The position numbers were made by a program, and so were the translations under genes. DNA of 64,000 nucleotides from Tumebacillus algifaecis. GTDB taxonomy: Bacteria > Bacillota > Bacilli > Tumebacillales > Tumebacillaceae. The notes under the pieces were generated by a model, which was not told the origin of the DNA, searched no databases, and saw nothing but the letters and a program-made list of their open reading frames with translations. Each line of letters starts with the position of its first letter. The stretch's first letter is position 1. The stretch covers positions 2,905,001-2,969,000 of the forward strand of contig NZ_CP022657.1 in NCBI RefSeq assembly GCF_002243515.1, read 5' to 3'. Below are positions 17,798 through 25,477 of this stretch, piece by piece.

Positions 17798-18625
17798 TTA
17801 CAGGTCTGCAAAATCGAACAGTGTTCCTTGCAAAAGTTTCTGCACTGGCGCAAACGAAGTGCGATGAATCGGACATGGGCCGTGCATTTCTAAAGCTTGC
17901 ATATGCTCCGGCGAAGAGTATCCTTTGTGCCGCTCAAATCCATACTGCGGGTACTCTTTTCCATATGCCTCCATGCAACGGTCCCGCGTCACTTTTGCCA
18001 GAATGGAGGCCGCAGCGATCGAAAAGGAATTCGCATCTCCTTTTACAATCGCCTGATAGGGCAGTGCAACCCCCGGGATTTTCAAATAGTCGGTCAAAAG
18101 GTAGTCGGGAACCCGATCAAATTGCTGCTCCATTTGGCGTAGCGCTCGACGTGCCGCCTCGAACGTTCCTTGTAGAATATTGTGCTTGTCGATATACTCC
18201 GTATCCACGACGCCGATCCCATATGCAACCGACTTGGTACAAATGAGATCGAACAATTGATTTCGCGTCTCTTCCGCCACTTGTTTCGAGTCATTGAGAC
18301 CTTGTAGTTCGATCCCAGGTGGCAAGATTACTGCGGCCGCCACAACCGGCCCCGCTAACGGGCCGCGACCCGCTTCGTCAATACCCGCCACAGCATGATA
18401 CCCTTGTTGCTTAGCCGCCCGTTCATACTTCCACATCCCATCGCGCCAAGCAGCGTACGCTGCTGCTTTCTCCCGTTCGCGCACATAGGATTCGATCAGT
18501 TTGCGGACGCCACTTCGCGAGTCGGTCCGCAATTGCTGTTCCTGCCTGCTATTCGGCACCGTGCCTTGCAGCCAGTCGCGAATCTCCCCGACTGTCCAAG
18601 CGCCAAAATCCAGCTTGCTTTTCAT
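17798..18625 (-). CDS. rnhB: Ribonuclease HII
   Basis: RNase HII removes ribonucleotides from DNA and primer RNA. The 275-residue product has an N-terminal extension of about 70 residues and then the catalytic motif GIDEAGRGPLAGPVV (Asp-Glu pair near 83-84), DSKQ, LTD and the conserved DR near the C-terminus. Family members in Bacillales are about 255 residues. It is in the usual place after rbgA, separated by a strong terminator. Confidence 0.97.
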   Translation of the reverse strand: MKSKLDFGAWTVGEIRDWLQGTVPNSRQEQQLRTDSRSGVRKLIESYVREREKAAAYAAWRDGMWKYERAAKQQGYHAVAGIDEAGRGPLAGPVVAAAVILPPGIELQGLNDSKQVAEETRNQLFDLICTKSVAYGIGVVDTEYIDKHNILQGTFEAARRALRQMEQQFDRVPDYLLTDYLKIPGVALPYQAIVKGDANSFSIAAASILAKVTRDRCMEAYGKEYPQYGFERHKGYSSPEHMQALEMHGPCPIHRTSFAPVQKLLQGTLFDFADL

Positions 18626-18685
18626 CCGAAGAACCCCTTTCCCTTACTCCTTTCGCCGTTCCTCCTGCGTTTCCTGTCCCTGACA

Positions 18686-18712
18686 GAAAAAACCACCGTG
18701 AATTCACGGTGG
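18686..18712 (-). terminator. Terminator after rbgA
   Basis: A perfect 20-base palindrome (18693-18712) followed on the minus strand by six T. It lies just after the rbgA stop (18719). Confidence 0.85.
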
Positions 18713-18718
18713 CTGTTC

Positions 18719-19627
18719 TTATTCTTCGGTTGTATTCACAATCGGGGCTGCATCCAGTTCCGCACGCTCATCCTCTGCGAAATCGCTCGGGCTTTCCAAG
18801 GAAATTCGCCCGAACTGACCGCCACGAAACTCGCGAATCATCAGTTTCCAAGTCGCGAGCATATCTACGACATTGCCTGCGCGCAGGAAACCACGTTTGC
18901 GCCCGATCGCTTCCAACGCCTCACGCGGATCGGTAGGTAACTCGTCTAGGCCAAAGCGAGACTCTAGGACCCCTTTGTAGCGCTTGCTCATCACTTCGAC
19001 GATGAAAATCGCGACCGGCTCCGTGTCAAGAATCTCTTCTTTGATCGCACCAGTTGCTGCCAAGCGCAATCCGACTTCTGGGTCCTCAAATTTAGGCCAA
19101 AGAATCCCCGGCGTATCGAGCAGTTCAAAGTCTTTGCCGACCTTGATCCACTGCTGCGCTTGCGTCACGCCCGGACGGTCACCCGTCTTCGCGATCGACT
19201 TTTTCGCCATCCGGTTGATCAATGATGATTTGCCGACGTTTGGAATGCCCAAGATCATCGCCCGAGCCGCACGCGGACGGATGCCTTTTTTCTTCATCGC
19301 TTCGACCTTCGGTTCGAACAGGCGCTTGGCTTCATTTGCCGCTTTGGGCAGCCCTTCACCTTTCAGTGCATTGATCGATACGCAGGCAAGCCCTTGATTT
19401 TGGAAATAATTTATCCATTGGTCGGTGATGCGAGGGTCGGCCAAGTCGGCCTTATTCAGCAGAACCAAGCGCGGCTTGTTCTGCACAATCTCGTTCATCA
19501 TCGGGTTGCGACTCGATAAAGGCAGCCGCGCATCGACAAGTTCCATCACGATATCGACCAACTTCAACTTCTCGGTTACTTCCCGGCGAGCCTTGGCCAT
19601 ATGGCCGGGGAACCATTGAATCGTCAT
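18719..19627 (-). CDS. rbgA: Ribosome biogenesis GTPase RbgA (YlqF)
   Basis: A circularly permuted GTPase needed for late 50S assembly. The G4 motif NKADLAD comes first (about 58-64), followed by G1 GIPNVGKSSLIN (about 126-137) and G3 DTPGILWP (about 174-181). The C-terminal helical ANTAR-like domain follows. The 302-residue length is typical (B. subtilis 282). It is in the rplS-sipS-rbgA-rnhB set of the Bacillus block. Confidence 0.97.
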   Translation of the reverse strand: MTIQWFPGHMAKARREVTEKLKLVDIVMELVDARLPLSSRNPMMNEIVQNKPRLVLLNKADLADPRITDQWINYFQNQGLACVSINALKGEGLPKAANEAKRLFEPKVEAMKKKGIRPRAARAMILGIPNVGKSSLINRMAKKSIAKTGDRPGVTQAQQWIKVGKDFELLDTPGILWPKFEDPEVGLRLAATGAIKEEILDTEPVAIFIVEVMSKRYKGVLESRFGLDELPTDPREALEAIGRKRGFLRAGNVVDMLATWKLMIREFRGGQFGRISLESPSDFAEDERAELDAAPIVNTTEE

Positions 19628-19663
19628 CTCTCTGTTAGCCCCTTTTAAGCTATTCTATGACCC

Positions 19664-20242
19664 TTAGATGCCACGGAAGTGGTCAAATGGCCACCATACA
19701 AATTCGGCTCTGCCAATCACCGCATCGTACGGCACATAGCCTACCGCAGGGTCGCGGCTGTCTTTTGAATAGTTGCGGTTATCTCCGAGCACAAAGATCG
19801 TACCATCTGGCACTTGGAAAACACCGTTGTTGGTTGCGGTCGGTTCCGCAATATAATTTTCTTTTAGTTCTTCGCCGTTGCGGAATACTTTATAATCCCG
19901 AATTTCAATCGTATCGCCAGGCAGGCCGATAACGCGCTTAATGAAGTCTTTCGTTGGATCGGCCGGATATTCGAAGACAACGATGTCGTTATACTCTGGT
20001 TTATGTAAGTAATAGACCATCTTGTTGACAACAAGACGTTCTTTGTCTTCTAACGTCGGTACCATCGATTGACCATCGACCATAAAGATCGCAAAAGCGA
20101 ATTGGCGAATGAGAAGCGCAAGCAACAAAGCAATTAATAGTGATTTACCCCATTCCCATGCTTCCCGACCCCAACCTTTTTTCGGTTTTTCTTGTTCTGT
20201 AGTGTCTTGGTGCGCTTCGTTTTGAGGGTTCAATTCACTCAT
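19664..20242 (-). CDS. sipS: Signal peptidase I
   Basis: The membrane serine protease that cleaves signal peptides of secreted proteins. The 192-residue product has a cytosolic basic head, one membrane helix (about 33-52), the catalytic Ser in GQSMVPTL (about 58), the catalytic Lys in DFIKRVIG (about 99) and the C-terminal GDNRNYSKDSRDPAVGYV box. It is placed between rplS and rbgA, an arrangement common in Bacillales. Confidence 0.96.
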   Translation of the reverse strand: MSELNPQNEAHQDTTEQEKPKKGWGREAWEWGKSLLIALLLALLIRQFAFAIFMVDGQSMVPTLEDKERLVVNKMVYYLHKPEYNDIVVFEYPADPTKDFIKRVIGLPGDTIEIRDYKVFRNGEELKENYIAEPTATNNGVFQVPDGTIFVLGDNRNYSKDSRDPAVGYVPYDAVIGRAEFVWWPFDHFRGI

Positions 20243-20280
20243 TACAGTGCCTCCCAGCCATGCTTCTTATACGATAAAAG

Positions 20281-20321
20281 ACAAAGAAGGGACTTGTTGT
20301 TCAACAAGTCCCTGTACTTTG
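20281..20321 (-). terminator. Terminator after rplS
   Basis: A long stem (at least 10 base pairs from 20288-20297 with 20304-20313, plus an outer ACAAAG/CTTTGT pairing) just after the rplS stop, followed by a T-rich run on the minus strand. Confidence 0.8.
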
Positions 20322-20669
20322 TTAGCGGATTTCGCGAATACGAGCTGCTTTACCTGTGAGGTTGCGCAGGTAGTACAGTTTCGCACGACGAACGCGGCCA
20401 CGACGGGTCACTTCGATCTTGTCAACCTTCGGAGTGTGAAGCGGGAACGTACGCTCAACGCCAACGCCGTAAGAAATCTTACGAACGGTGTACGTTGCGC
20501 TGATACCGCCACCACGACGTCTGATTACAACGCCTTCGAAGACCTGGATACGCTCGCGGTTACCCTCTTTTACTTTAACGTGGACACGCACGGTGTCGCC
20601 CGCTTTGAATTGAGGAATGTCCTGGCGGATCTGTTCAGCAGTGATTGCTGCAAGCAATACTTGGTTCAT
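20322..20669 (-). CDS. rplS: 50S ribosomal protein L19
   Basis: A 115-residue ribosomal protein with the L19 pattern [29 protein letters not shown] and [25 protein letters not shown]. Its basic C-terminus binds 23S rRNA. The AUG lies after GGAGGAGG. A strong promoter and a short leader precede it, so it is not part of the trmD transcript here: in B. subtilis trmD and rplS are adjacent, but here tRNAs, nfo and a peptidoglycan hydrolase come between. Confidence 0.98.
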   Translation of the reverse strand: MNQVLLAAITAEQIRQDIPQFKAGDTVRVHVKVKEGNRERIQVFEGVVIRRRGGGISATYTVRKISYGVGVERTFPLHTPKVDKIEVTRRGRVRRAKLYYLRNLTGKAARIREIR

Positions 20670-20746
20670 GAGTAGACCTCCTCCCTACAGGCGTTCGTAA
20701 CGTGGGCTGTCTAATGAGCACCAGAAAGAGGACCGCCTTGATAACA
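20670..20746 (-). promoter_or_regulatory. Possible L19 leader RNA
   Basis: The 77-base leader between the predicted start site and the rplS ATG contains AGGCG pairing with CGCCT just before the Shine-Dalgarno. A short conserved leader upstream of rplS is known in Firmicutes; the match here is structural position only and was not searched. Confidence 0.35.
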
Positions 20747-20752
20747 AAAGAA

Positions 20753-20782
20753 AGTATAGCATAGATGTCGGGAGGATGACAA
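20753..20782 (-). promoter_or_regulatory. Sigma-A-type promoter for rplS
   Basis: On the minus strand TTGTCA (20782-20777), an 18-base spacer and TATACT (20758-20753) with an extended TGC just before it. Confidence 0.8.
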
Positions 20783-20807
20783 GCACTTCTCCTTGATCGT
20801 GTGCTGG

Positions 20808-21935
20808 CTATTGAAGGACGCGCTTCGCATACAGATAATTGGTTGTCCAATAAGAGGACGATATTTTGGAGATGGTCACACCTGTCTTCGGCACGGTATG
20901 CAGCATTTGACCGTTTCCGATGTACATGGAGACATGACCGACACGACCGTCCGAATAGCGACCTGGGTATTTAAAGAACATCAGATCACCTGGCTTCAGT
21001 TCCGATTTGGATACGCGGGTGCCTACGCTCGACTGCTGACGCGAATCGCGTGGCAATGTGACGCCATTCTGTTTATAGATATACTGTAAAAATGATGAGC
21101 AGTCCATGCGCCGCGGAGCTTCCGAAGGCTTAGCCCCGAACTTATACGGGACACCCATGTACTTTTTGCCGGTGTTGATGATCGCCTGTGCCTTCGCAGA
21201 TGCATTGGATGACTGCACCGGTGTCGCGGTTGCATTCTGACCCGGAGCAGGAGCAGGTGCCGATTGACGAGCGGGCTCCATCTCCCGAGTCTGGTACTCT
21301 GGCGGAACGCGGAGCATCTGCCCTGGCGTGAGCGAATCGCTCTTCAAATTGTTAGCAGCCCGTACAGCTGAGATCGTGGTGTGATGGGCCTGTGCCACTT
21401 CCCACAGCGTATCGCCTTTTTGCACTCTGTATTGGCGGGCTGGCAGTTGCACTTGGATCGAACCATTCTCCACTTTGAACCACGTGTACGTGTTAAAAAC
21501 TGCGCCGACAGAGCCTAGAGACAAATAGGCGGTGCCATTGATCAACTTCGGCGGATCGACATGCACATGCTCGTCCCCTTTTACGGCCGAAGTCCCGCCG
21601 ATCGTCACTTTTACGGTGACCGAACCATCGGTGGCGGTGTAGGATTTGGTGTTGTAGTTGTAGCGGATGTCATGATAGTCGAGGATGCGCGCCATGTCCT
21701 TAAATGGCACATAGTACATGCCACCGACGATGACCGGATCGATCCCCGCTTTCATCACACCGTTGACCGCCACACCTGCGCGGTTGACCGGCTTGTGAGC
21801 GGCGGTCGTCACCGCTTGTACCGTATGGCCTCCTTGGACGGGAGAAGCCTGCGCATCGACCAGTGCCGGGAGCGGCATCAAAGCAAAAGCGGCTGCGAGC
21901 ATCAGACTGAGTTTTTTTCTCGAACGAATTGTCAT
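20808..21935 (-). CDS. Secreted NlpC/P60 peptidoglycan hydrolase with LysM and amine-oxidase-N-like domains
   Basis: A 375-residue exported protein. A signal peptide (about 1-28, ending ALVDA) precedes a copper-amine-oxidase N-terminal-like stalk domain (about 55-165, with YYVPFKDMARIL), a LysM domain (168-211, YRVQKGDTLWEVAQAH), an Ala/Pro linker and an NlpC/P60 domain (about 247-375). Catalytic residues are visible: Cys279 in MDCSSF, His334 in GHVSMY and His346. It should cleave peptide stems in the wall. It lies upstream of rplS but that has its own promoter. Confidence 0.93.
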   Translation of the reverse strand: MTIRSRKKLSLMLAAAFALMPLPALVDAQASPVQGGHTVQAVTTAAHKPVNRAGVAVNGVMKAGIDPVIVGGMYYVPFKDMARILDYHDIRYNYNTKSYTATDGSVTVKVTIGGTSAVKGDEHVHVDPPKLINGTAYLSLGSVGAVFNTYTWFKVENGSIQVQLPARQYRVQKGDTLWEVAQAHHTTISAVRAANNLKSDSLTPGQMLRVPPEYQTREMEPARQSAPAPAPGQNATATPVQSSNASAKAQAIINTGKKYMGVPYKFGAKPSEAPRRMDCSSFLQYIYKQNGVTLPRDSRQQSSVGTRVSKSELKPGDLMFFKYPGRYSDGRVGHVSMYIGNGQMLHTVPKTGVTISKISSSYWTTNYLYAKRVLQ

Positions 21936-22033
21936 CTTCTCTTCACCTCAATCTGTAAGATTCGACCCCATGAAGCTAGTGTTTGGCGCAGGCGAATCGA
22001 AGAATCGAAGCAATAGGTGGAAGAAAAGGCAAA

Positions 22034-22060
22034 GGACCTGTCAAAAGACAGGTCCCCGTA
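22034..22060 (-). terminator. Terminator after nfo
   Basis: A nine-base-pair perfect stem (22034-22042 with 22047-22055) with an AAAA loop follows the nfo stop codon; TTTGCC and TTTTC lie downstream on the minus strand. Confidence 0.7.
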
Positions 22061-22891
22061 TCAGTTTGCGCTCGATCCGCGTAAAAAGGCGATTTCTTCT
22101 TTGTACTTTCCTTCCGGCGTTTCCAAAATGCAGGGCTTTCCTAGCGCCAGTTCATGATGCACGATACGCTTGAGCGCTTCACCGCCGATCGAGCCTTCTC
22201 CAATGTTCGCATGACGGTCTTTGCGCGAGTCGAACGGCGTTTTGCTATCGTTGATATGCCAAACTTTGATGCGATCACGACCGACGATGTCGTCAAACTT
22301 TTGCATGACGCCTTCAAAATTGTTCACAATGTCATAGCCGGAGGAGTAAAGATGGCAGGTATCCAAACAGACACCGAGCTTGTCCTGATGTTTGACAAGC
22401 GAAATAATCTCCGCCAACTCTTCAAAATTTGACCCGAGTTTCGACCCGTCACCTGCCATGCCTTCCAGACAGACGAAAAGATTTTCTTCCCCGGTCAAGA
22501 TTTCATTCAAACCTTCGGCGATCCGTTTGATGCCGTATTCGACACCAGCCCCGGTGTGCGCACCCGGATGGAACACGATATATCGGATGCCAAGGTATTC
22601 GGTGCGGCGAATATCTTCACGCAGCAACTCCACACCATAAGTCCAAGTCTCTTCTTTATTGGAAGCGAGATTGATCAGATACGGTGCATGCACGACAGGA
22701 TCGGCCAAGTTGTGCTCCTTCATCATTTCATACGCTTTCTCGCGATTAAAATTCTCGATCGGCCGCGCATTGCCGCCGCGGTTCGAACGCGTGTAGATCA
22801 TATAGGTGTCCGCTTCATAGCTGATCGACTCTTCGACCGCCTTGAGCATTCCGGTTTTCGCAATCGAAACGTTCGCCCCAAGTCTCATCAT
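22061..22891 (-). CDS. nfo: Endonuclease IV (AP endonuclease)
   Basis: It cleaves DNA at abasic sites with a trinuclear zinc site. Conserved metal ligands are seen in VHAPYLIN, FHPGAHTGAG, CLDTCHLY and HINDSK, and the C-terminal ILETP. The start is placed at ATG 22891 because AGAGAGGG lies nine bases upstream; the neighbouring ATG 22888 and ATG 22897 are also possible, whereas the longer frame to 23077 has no site. The length (277) fits B. subtilis YqfS. Divergent from the L,D-transpeptidase gene. Confidence 0.95.
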   Translation of the reverse strand: MMRLGANVSIAKTGMLKAVEESISYEADTYMIYTRSNRGGNARPIENFNREKAYEMMKEHNLADPVVHAPYLINLASNKEETWTYGVELLREDIRRTEYLGIRYIVFHPGAHTGAGVEYGIKRIAEGLNEILTGEENLFVCLEGMAGDGSKLGSNFEELAEIISLVKHQDKLGVCLDTCHLYSSGYDIVNNFEGVMQKFDDIVGRDRIKVWHINDSKTPFDSRKDRHANIGEGSIGGEALKRIVHHELALGKPCILETPEGKYKEEIAFLRGSSAN

Positions 22892-23016
22892 GTTCATCCG
22901 CCCTCTCTGATTCCACCATATCATCGATATTTTTACAGTAGGAAGTGTAGCATACGTTCCCCGCTTAGGCAAACGTGCATACCCTGACAAAGACAGATTG
23001 AAATGGAGGGATGGCG

Positions 23017-23373
23017 ATGGCGGTCTCGATCCGAGTATCGCTGCACAAACGCAGGCTCGACCTGCTGGATCACACAAAGGTGATCAAAAGCTACCCAGTC
23101 GGTGTTGGCAAAATGGCGACTCGAACCCCGTTTGGCAACTATAAGATCATCAGCAAAGCGCCCAATCCAGGCCGTCGTCCAGGCGGCCCGATCACTGTGT
23201 ATGGCACCTACTGGATGGGCCTGTCGAGAAAAGGGTACGGGATTCACGGCACCAACCGCCCGGCATCGATCGGGAAATACGTCTCAAAAGGCTGCATTCG
23301 GATGTTTAACAAGGATGTCGAGGATTTAGCCAAACGAGTGTCGATCGGAACAGAAGTGAAAATTGTACCCTAA
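23017..23373 (+). CDS. Minimal L,D-transpeptidase (YkuD domain only)
   Basis: A 118-residue protein that consists of little more than the YkuD catalytic domain: [23 protein letters not shown] carries the His and the nucleophilic Cys in SKGC. These enzymes form 3-3 cross-links in peptidoglycan. There is no signal peptide, LysM domain or other export element in the reading frame, which is odd for an enzyme that acts outside the membrane. ATG 23017 (after GGAGGG and six bases) is preferred to ATG 23011. Spore-forming bacilli have similar tiny members. Confidence 0.9.
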   Translation: MAVSIRVSLHKRRLDLLDHTKVIKSYPVGVGKMATRTPFGNYKIISKAPNPGRRPGGPITVYGTYWMGLSRKGYGIHGTNRPASIGKYVSKGCIRMFNKDVEDLAKRVSIGTEVKIVP

Positions 23374-23375
23374 AG

Positions 23376-23406
23376 CAAAAAGCACCTCTCCAAAAGAGAG
23401 GTGCTT
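23376..23406. terminator. Bidirectional terminator between the L,D-transpeptidase gene and the tRNA cluster
   Basis: An 11-base-pair stem (23380-23390 with 23396-23406) with a CAAAA loop, T run on the minus strand from the A tract at 23376-23379. It can end both the plus-strand gene and the minus-strand tRNA transcript. Confidence 0.85.
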
Positions 23407-23422
23407 ATCATTTATGTATGTT

Positions 23423-23508
23423 TGGTGCGAGTAGCCGGACTCGAACCGGCACGGGGTTGCCCCCGACAGATTTTAAGTCTGTTGTGTCTGCCATTCCACC
23501 ACACTCGC
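23423..23508 (-). tRNA. tRNA-Leu (UAA anticodon)
   Basis: The 86-base gene has a seven-base-pair acceptor, class II long variable arm (about 15 bases), anticodon TAA and an encoded CCA. It is the last tRNA of the cluster. Confidence 0.95.
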
Positions 23509-23529
23509 ATGGGGAATTTTTAAAATAAT

Positions 23530-23603
23530 TGGAGGTGGCACCCGGATTTGAACCGGGGGTCAAGGATTTGCAGTCCCACGCCTTACCACTTGGCTATGCC
23601 ACC
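23530..23603 (-). tRNA. tRNA-Cys (GCA anticodon)
   Basis: 74 bases with encoded CCA, anticodon GCA in a normal loop, and acceptor stem GGTGGCA pairing with TGCCACC. Confidence 0.95.
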
Positions 23604-23609
23604 TCATTA

Positions 23610-23684
23610 TGGAGCGGAAGACGGGATTCGAACCCGCGACCCTCGCCTTGGCAAGGCGATGCTCTACCCCTGAGCCACTTCCGC
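23610..23684 (-). tRNA. tRNA-Gly (GCC anticodon)
   Basis: 75 bases with encoded CCA; anticodon GCC; acceptor GCGGAAG with CTTCCGC. Its 5' end abuts the stem-loop array. Confidence 0.95.
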
Positions 23685-23870
23685 ATACAGGATGTATGCG
23701 TCCCGCGATGCGACAGGACGTCGCGATTTTAGCGGGGCTACCTCCGTCCCGCGTTGCAACAGGACGTTGCGATCTAAGCGGGGCTACCTCCGTCCCGCGA
23801 TGCGACAGGACGTTACGAACAGGATGTTCAGTATCCAACGTTGCGACAGGACGTCGCGCCCTTAGTTGGA
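23683..23870. repeat. Array of six covarying stem-loops in the tRNA spacer
   Basis: Between tRNA-Gly and tRNA-Phe, six short hairpins share the core AC-AGGAY-GT while their stems differ but stay complementary: GCATAC (23683), GCGAC (23710), GCAAC (23756), GCGAC (23802, imperfect), GAAC (23817) and GCGAC (23843). Three are in 46-base tandem units, and units 2, 3 and 6 also have an outer stem CCCGC/GCGGG or CCAAC/GTTGG. The stems covary, which argues for selection on folding. Confidence 0.85.
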
Positions 23871-23884
23871 CTTCCTTTGAAAAA

Positions 23885-23960
<76 letters not shown>

Positions 23961-23980
23961 TTGTGTAGCAAGAAAAGAAA

Positions 23981-24057
23981 TGGTGACTCGTACGGGATTC
24001 GAACCCGTGAATGCCGCCTTGAAAGGGCGGTGAGTTAAGCCGCTTCTCCAACGAGCC
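23981..24057 (-). tRNA. tRNA-Glu (TTC anticodon)
   Basis: 77 bases, encoded CCA, anticodon TTC in the loop CTTTCAA. Confidence 0.95.
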
Positions 24058-24063
24058 ATGCGA

Positions 24064-24139
24064 TGGTGCCTTTTACCGGAATCGAACCGATGACCTCATC
24101 CTTACCATGGATGCGCTCTACCTACTGAGCTAAAAAGGC
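24064..24139 (-). tRNA. tRNA-Thr (GGT anticodon)
   Basis: 76 bases, encoded CCA, anticodon GGT in the loop ATGGTAA. Confidence 0.95.
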
Positions 24140-24144
24140 GTATC

Positions 24145-24220
24145 TGGCTCCCCGAACAGGACTCGAACCTGTGACCATCCGATTAACAGTCGGGCGCTCT
24201 ACCAACTGAGCTATCGAGGA
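24145..24220 (-). tRNA. tRNA-Asn (GTT anticodon)
   Basis: 76 bases, encoded CCA, anticodon GTT; acceptor TCCTCGA with TCGGGGA (one wobble pair). Confidence 0.95.
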
Positions 24221-24224
24221 ACAA

Positions 24225-24299
24225 TGGTGGAGATAAGCGGATTCGAACCGCTGACCCCCTGCTTGCAAGGCAGGTGCTCTACCAACTGAGCTATACCCC
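24225..24299 (-). tRNA. tRNA-Ala (TGC anticodon) with a deletion in the acceptor stem
   Basis: Anticodon TGC in a normal loop and the alanine identity G3-T70 pair are present, but the 5' acceptor strand reads GGGG-TAT before TAGCTC where the 3' strand TATCTCC calls for GGGGATA. One base (A5) is missing, leaving 75 bases and a six-base 5' strand. Probably a degenerate tRNA or a sequencing error. Confidence 0.85.
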
Positions 24300-24305
24300 A
24301 TTAAG

Positions 24306-24382
24306 TGGTGCCGAAGGTGGGACTCGAACCCACAAAATCACGATTTTGAGTCGTGCACGTATGCCAATTCCATCACTTCGGC
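24306..24382 (-). tRNA. tRNA-Leu (CAA anticodon) without the long variable arm
   Basis: 77 bases with encoded CCA. The anticodon is CAA and the D arm is of the leucine type, but only five bases (ATTTT) separate the anticodon stem from the T stem. Bacterial leucine tRNAs normally have a variable arm of ten or more bases. Confidence 0.8.
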
Positions 24383-24385
24383 AGA

Positions 24386-24460
24386 TGGCTGGGGAGGAAG
24401 GGATCGAACCTTCGCATGACGGAGTCAAAGTCCGTTGCCTTACCGCTTGGCGACTCCCCA
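24386..24460 (-). tRNA. tRNA-Gln (TTG anticodon)
   Basis: 75 bases with encoded CCA; anticodon TTG; acceptor TGGGGAG with CTCCCCA. First tRNA in the transcript. Confidence 0.95.
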
Positions 24461-24491
24461 AGAAACGTATGTCGTATCAGCGACGAGATTC

Positions 24492-24520
24492 AATATATCA
24501 TAGATTAATTCGAGCGTCAA
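24492..24520 (-). promoter_or_regulatory. Strong sigma-A promoter for the tRNA cluster
   Basis: On the minus strand TTGACG (24520-24515), 17-base spacer and TATATT (24497-24492), about 32 bases upstream of tRNA-Gln. The rest of 24461-24681 shows no other feature. Confidence 0.85.
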
Positions 24521-24681
24521 CATCTTTTTTCAAAACCGCTCAGCGGCGGCGACAGGTACAATCCTATCATCGAACGACCGATCTTTCAAACCTGAGCATC
24601 GAGAGAAACGAGCCAAATTCGGCAGTTGTTCGAGCAAATCTTTTACTTTCTCACGCGCACAACCATTTCAACCTGCCACTC

Positions 24682-24715
24682 AAAAAAACAACCCTGCTCA
24701 ACAAAAGCAGGGTTG
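24682..24715 (-). terminator. Terminator after trmD
   Basis: A ten-base-pair stem (24689-24698 with 24706-24715), loop CAACAAA, then seven T on the minus strand. Confidence 0.9.
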
Positions 24716-24718
24716 CCT

Positions 24719-25465
24719 CTATTTCAAACCTTCTTCCCGCTTGATCTCAGCTAGCAACTTGTGATCCTGCTCGCTCAATTCAAGACGTTCCATCAGGTCT
24801 GGACGGCGGAGCAACGTGCGCCTCAGCGACTCTTTGCGCCGCCAGATCTCGATGTTGCCATGATGCCCCGACAATAAGATGTCTGGCACCTTCCAGCCCC
24901 GAAATTCGGCTGGTCGCGTGTAGTGCGGGTATTCGAGCAACGGCTCGCGAAAGGAATCTAAGACAGCCGATGTATCATTGCCTAGAACCCCAGGCAAAAG
25001 CCGAACGATCGAATCGACGATCACCATCGCTGGTAGTTCTCCACCGGTCAGCACATAGTCACCGATCGAGATCTCATCGGTGATCAGGTGTTGACGAATA
25101 CGCTCGTCGTACCCTTCATAATGGCCGCTGACGATAATCAAATGTTCTTCTTGCGCGAGTTCCAATGCTTTGCTCTGGCTGTAGACTTCCCCCTGCGGAC
25201 AGGTCAAGATCACCCGCGGTCGCTTGCCTTCTTGCACAAGCGACTCGACGGCCGAAAAGATCGGTTCCGGTTTCAGCACCATTCCGCCGCCCCCGCCATA
25301 AGGCGTGTCATCGACAGTGTTGTGCTTATTGGTTGAGTAGTCCCGGAAATCGATCAAGTTGATTTCCACCGCATGCTGCGTCCTGGCCCGTCCGATGATG
25401 CTGGTGCCGACAACGCCTTCAAACATCTCAGGGAAGATCGTCACGATGTCTATACGCACTCGCAT
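24719..25465 (-). CDS. trmD: tRNA (guanine-37-N1)-methyltransferase
   Basis: TrmD methylates G37 of tRNAs with SAM through a trefoil knot. The 248-residue product has the knot region with [15 protein letters not shown] and the DGG-rich loop [13 protein letters not shown]. Length is typical (about 243). It is the end of the rpsP-khpA-ylqD-rimM-trmD cluster. rimM ends 13 bases upstream. Confidence 0.98.
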   Translation of the reverse strand: MRVRIDIVTIFPEMFEGVVGTSIIGRARTQHAVEINLIDFRDYSTNKHNTVDDTPYGGGGGMVLKPEPIFSAVESLVQEGKRPRVILTCPQGEVYSQSKALELAQEEHLIIVSGHYEGYDERIRQHLITDEISIGDYVLTGGELPAMVIVDSIVRLLPGVLGNDTSAVLDSFREPLLEYPHYTRPAEFRGWKVPDILLSGHHGNIEIWRRKESLRRTLLRRPDLMERLELSEQDHKLLAEIKREEGLK

Positions 25466-25477
25466 TCGCCTCCAACG

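Noticed and set aside
23683-23870. CRISPR array
   Set aside because: Repeat spacing is irregular, the repeats are hairpins with varying stems, there are no unique spacers and no cas genes.
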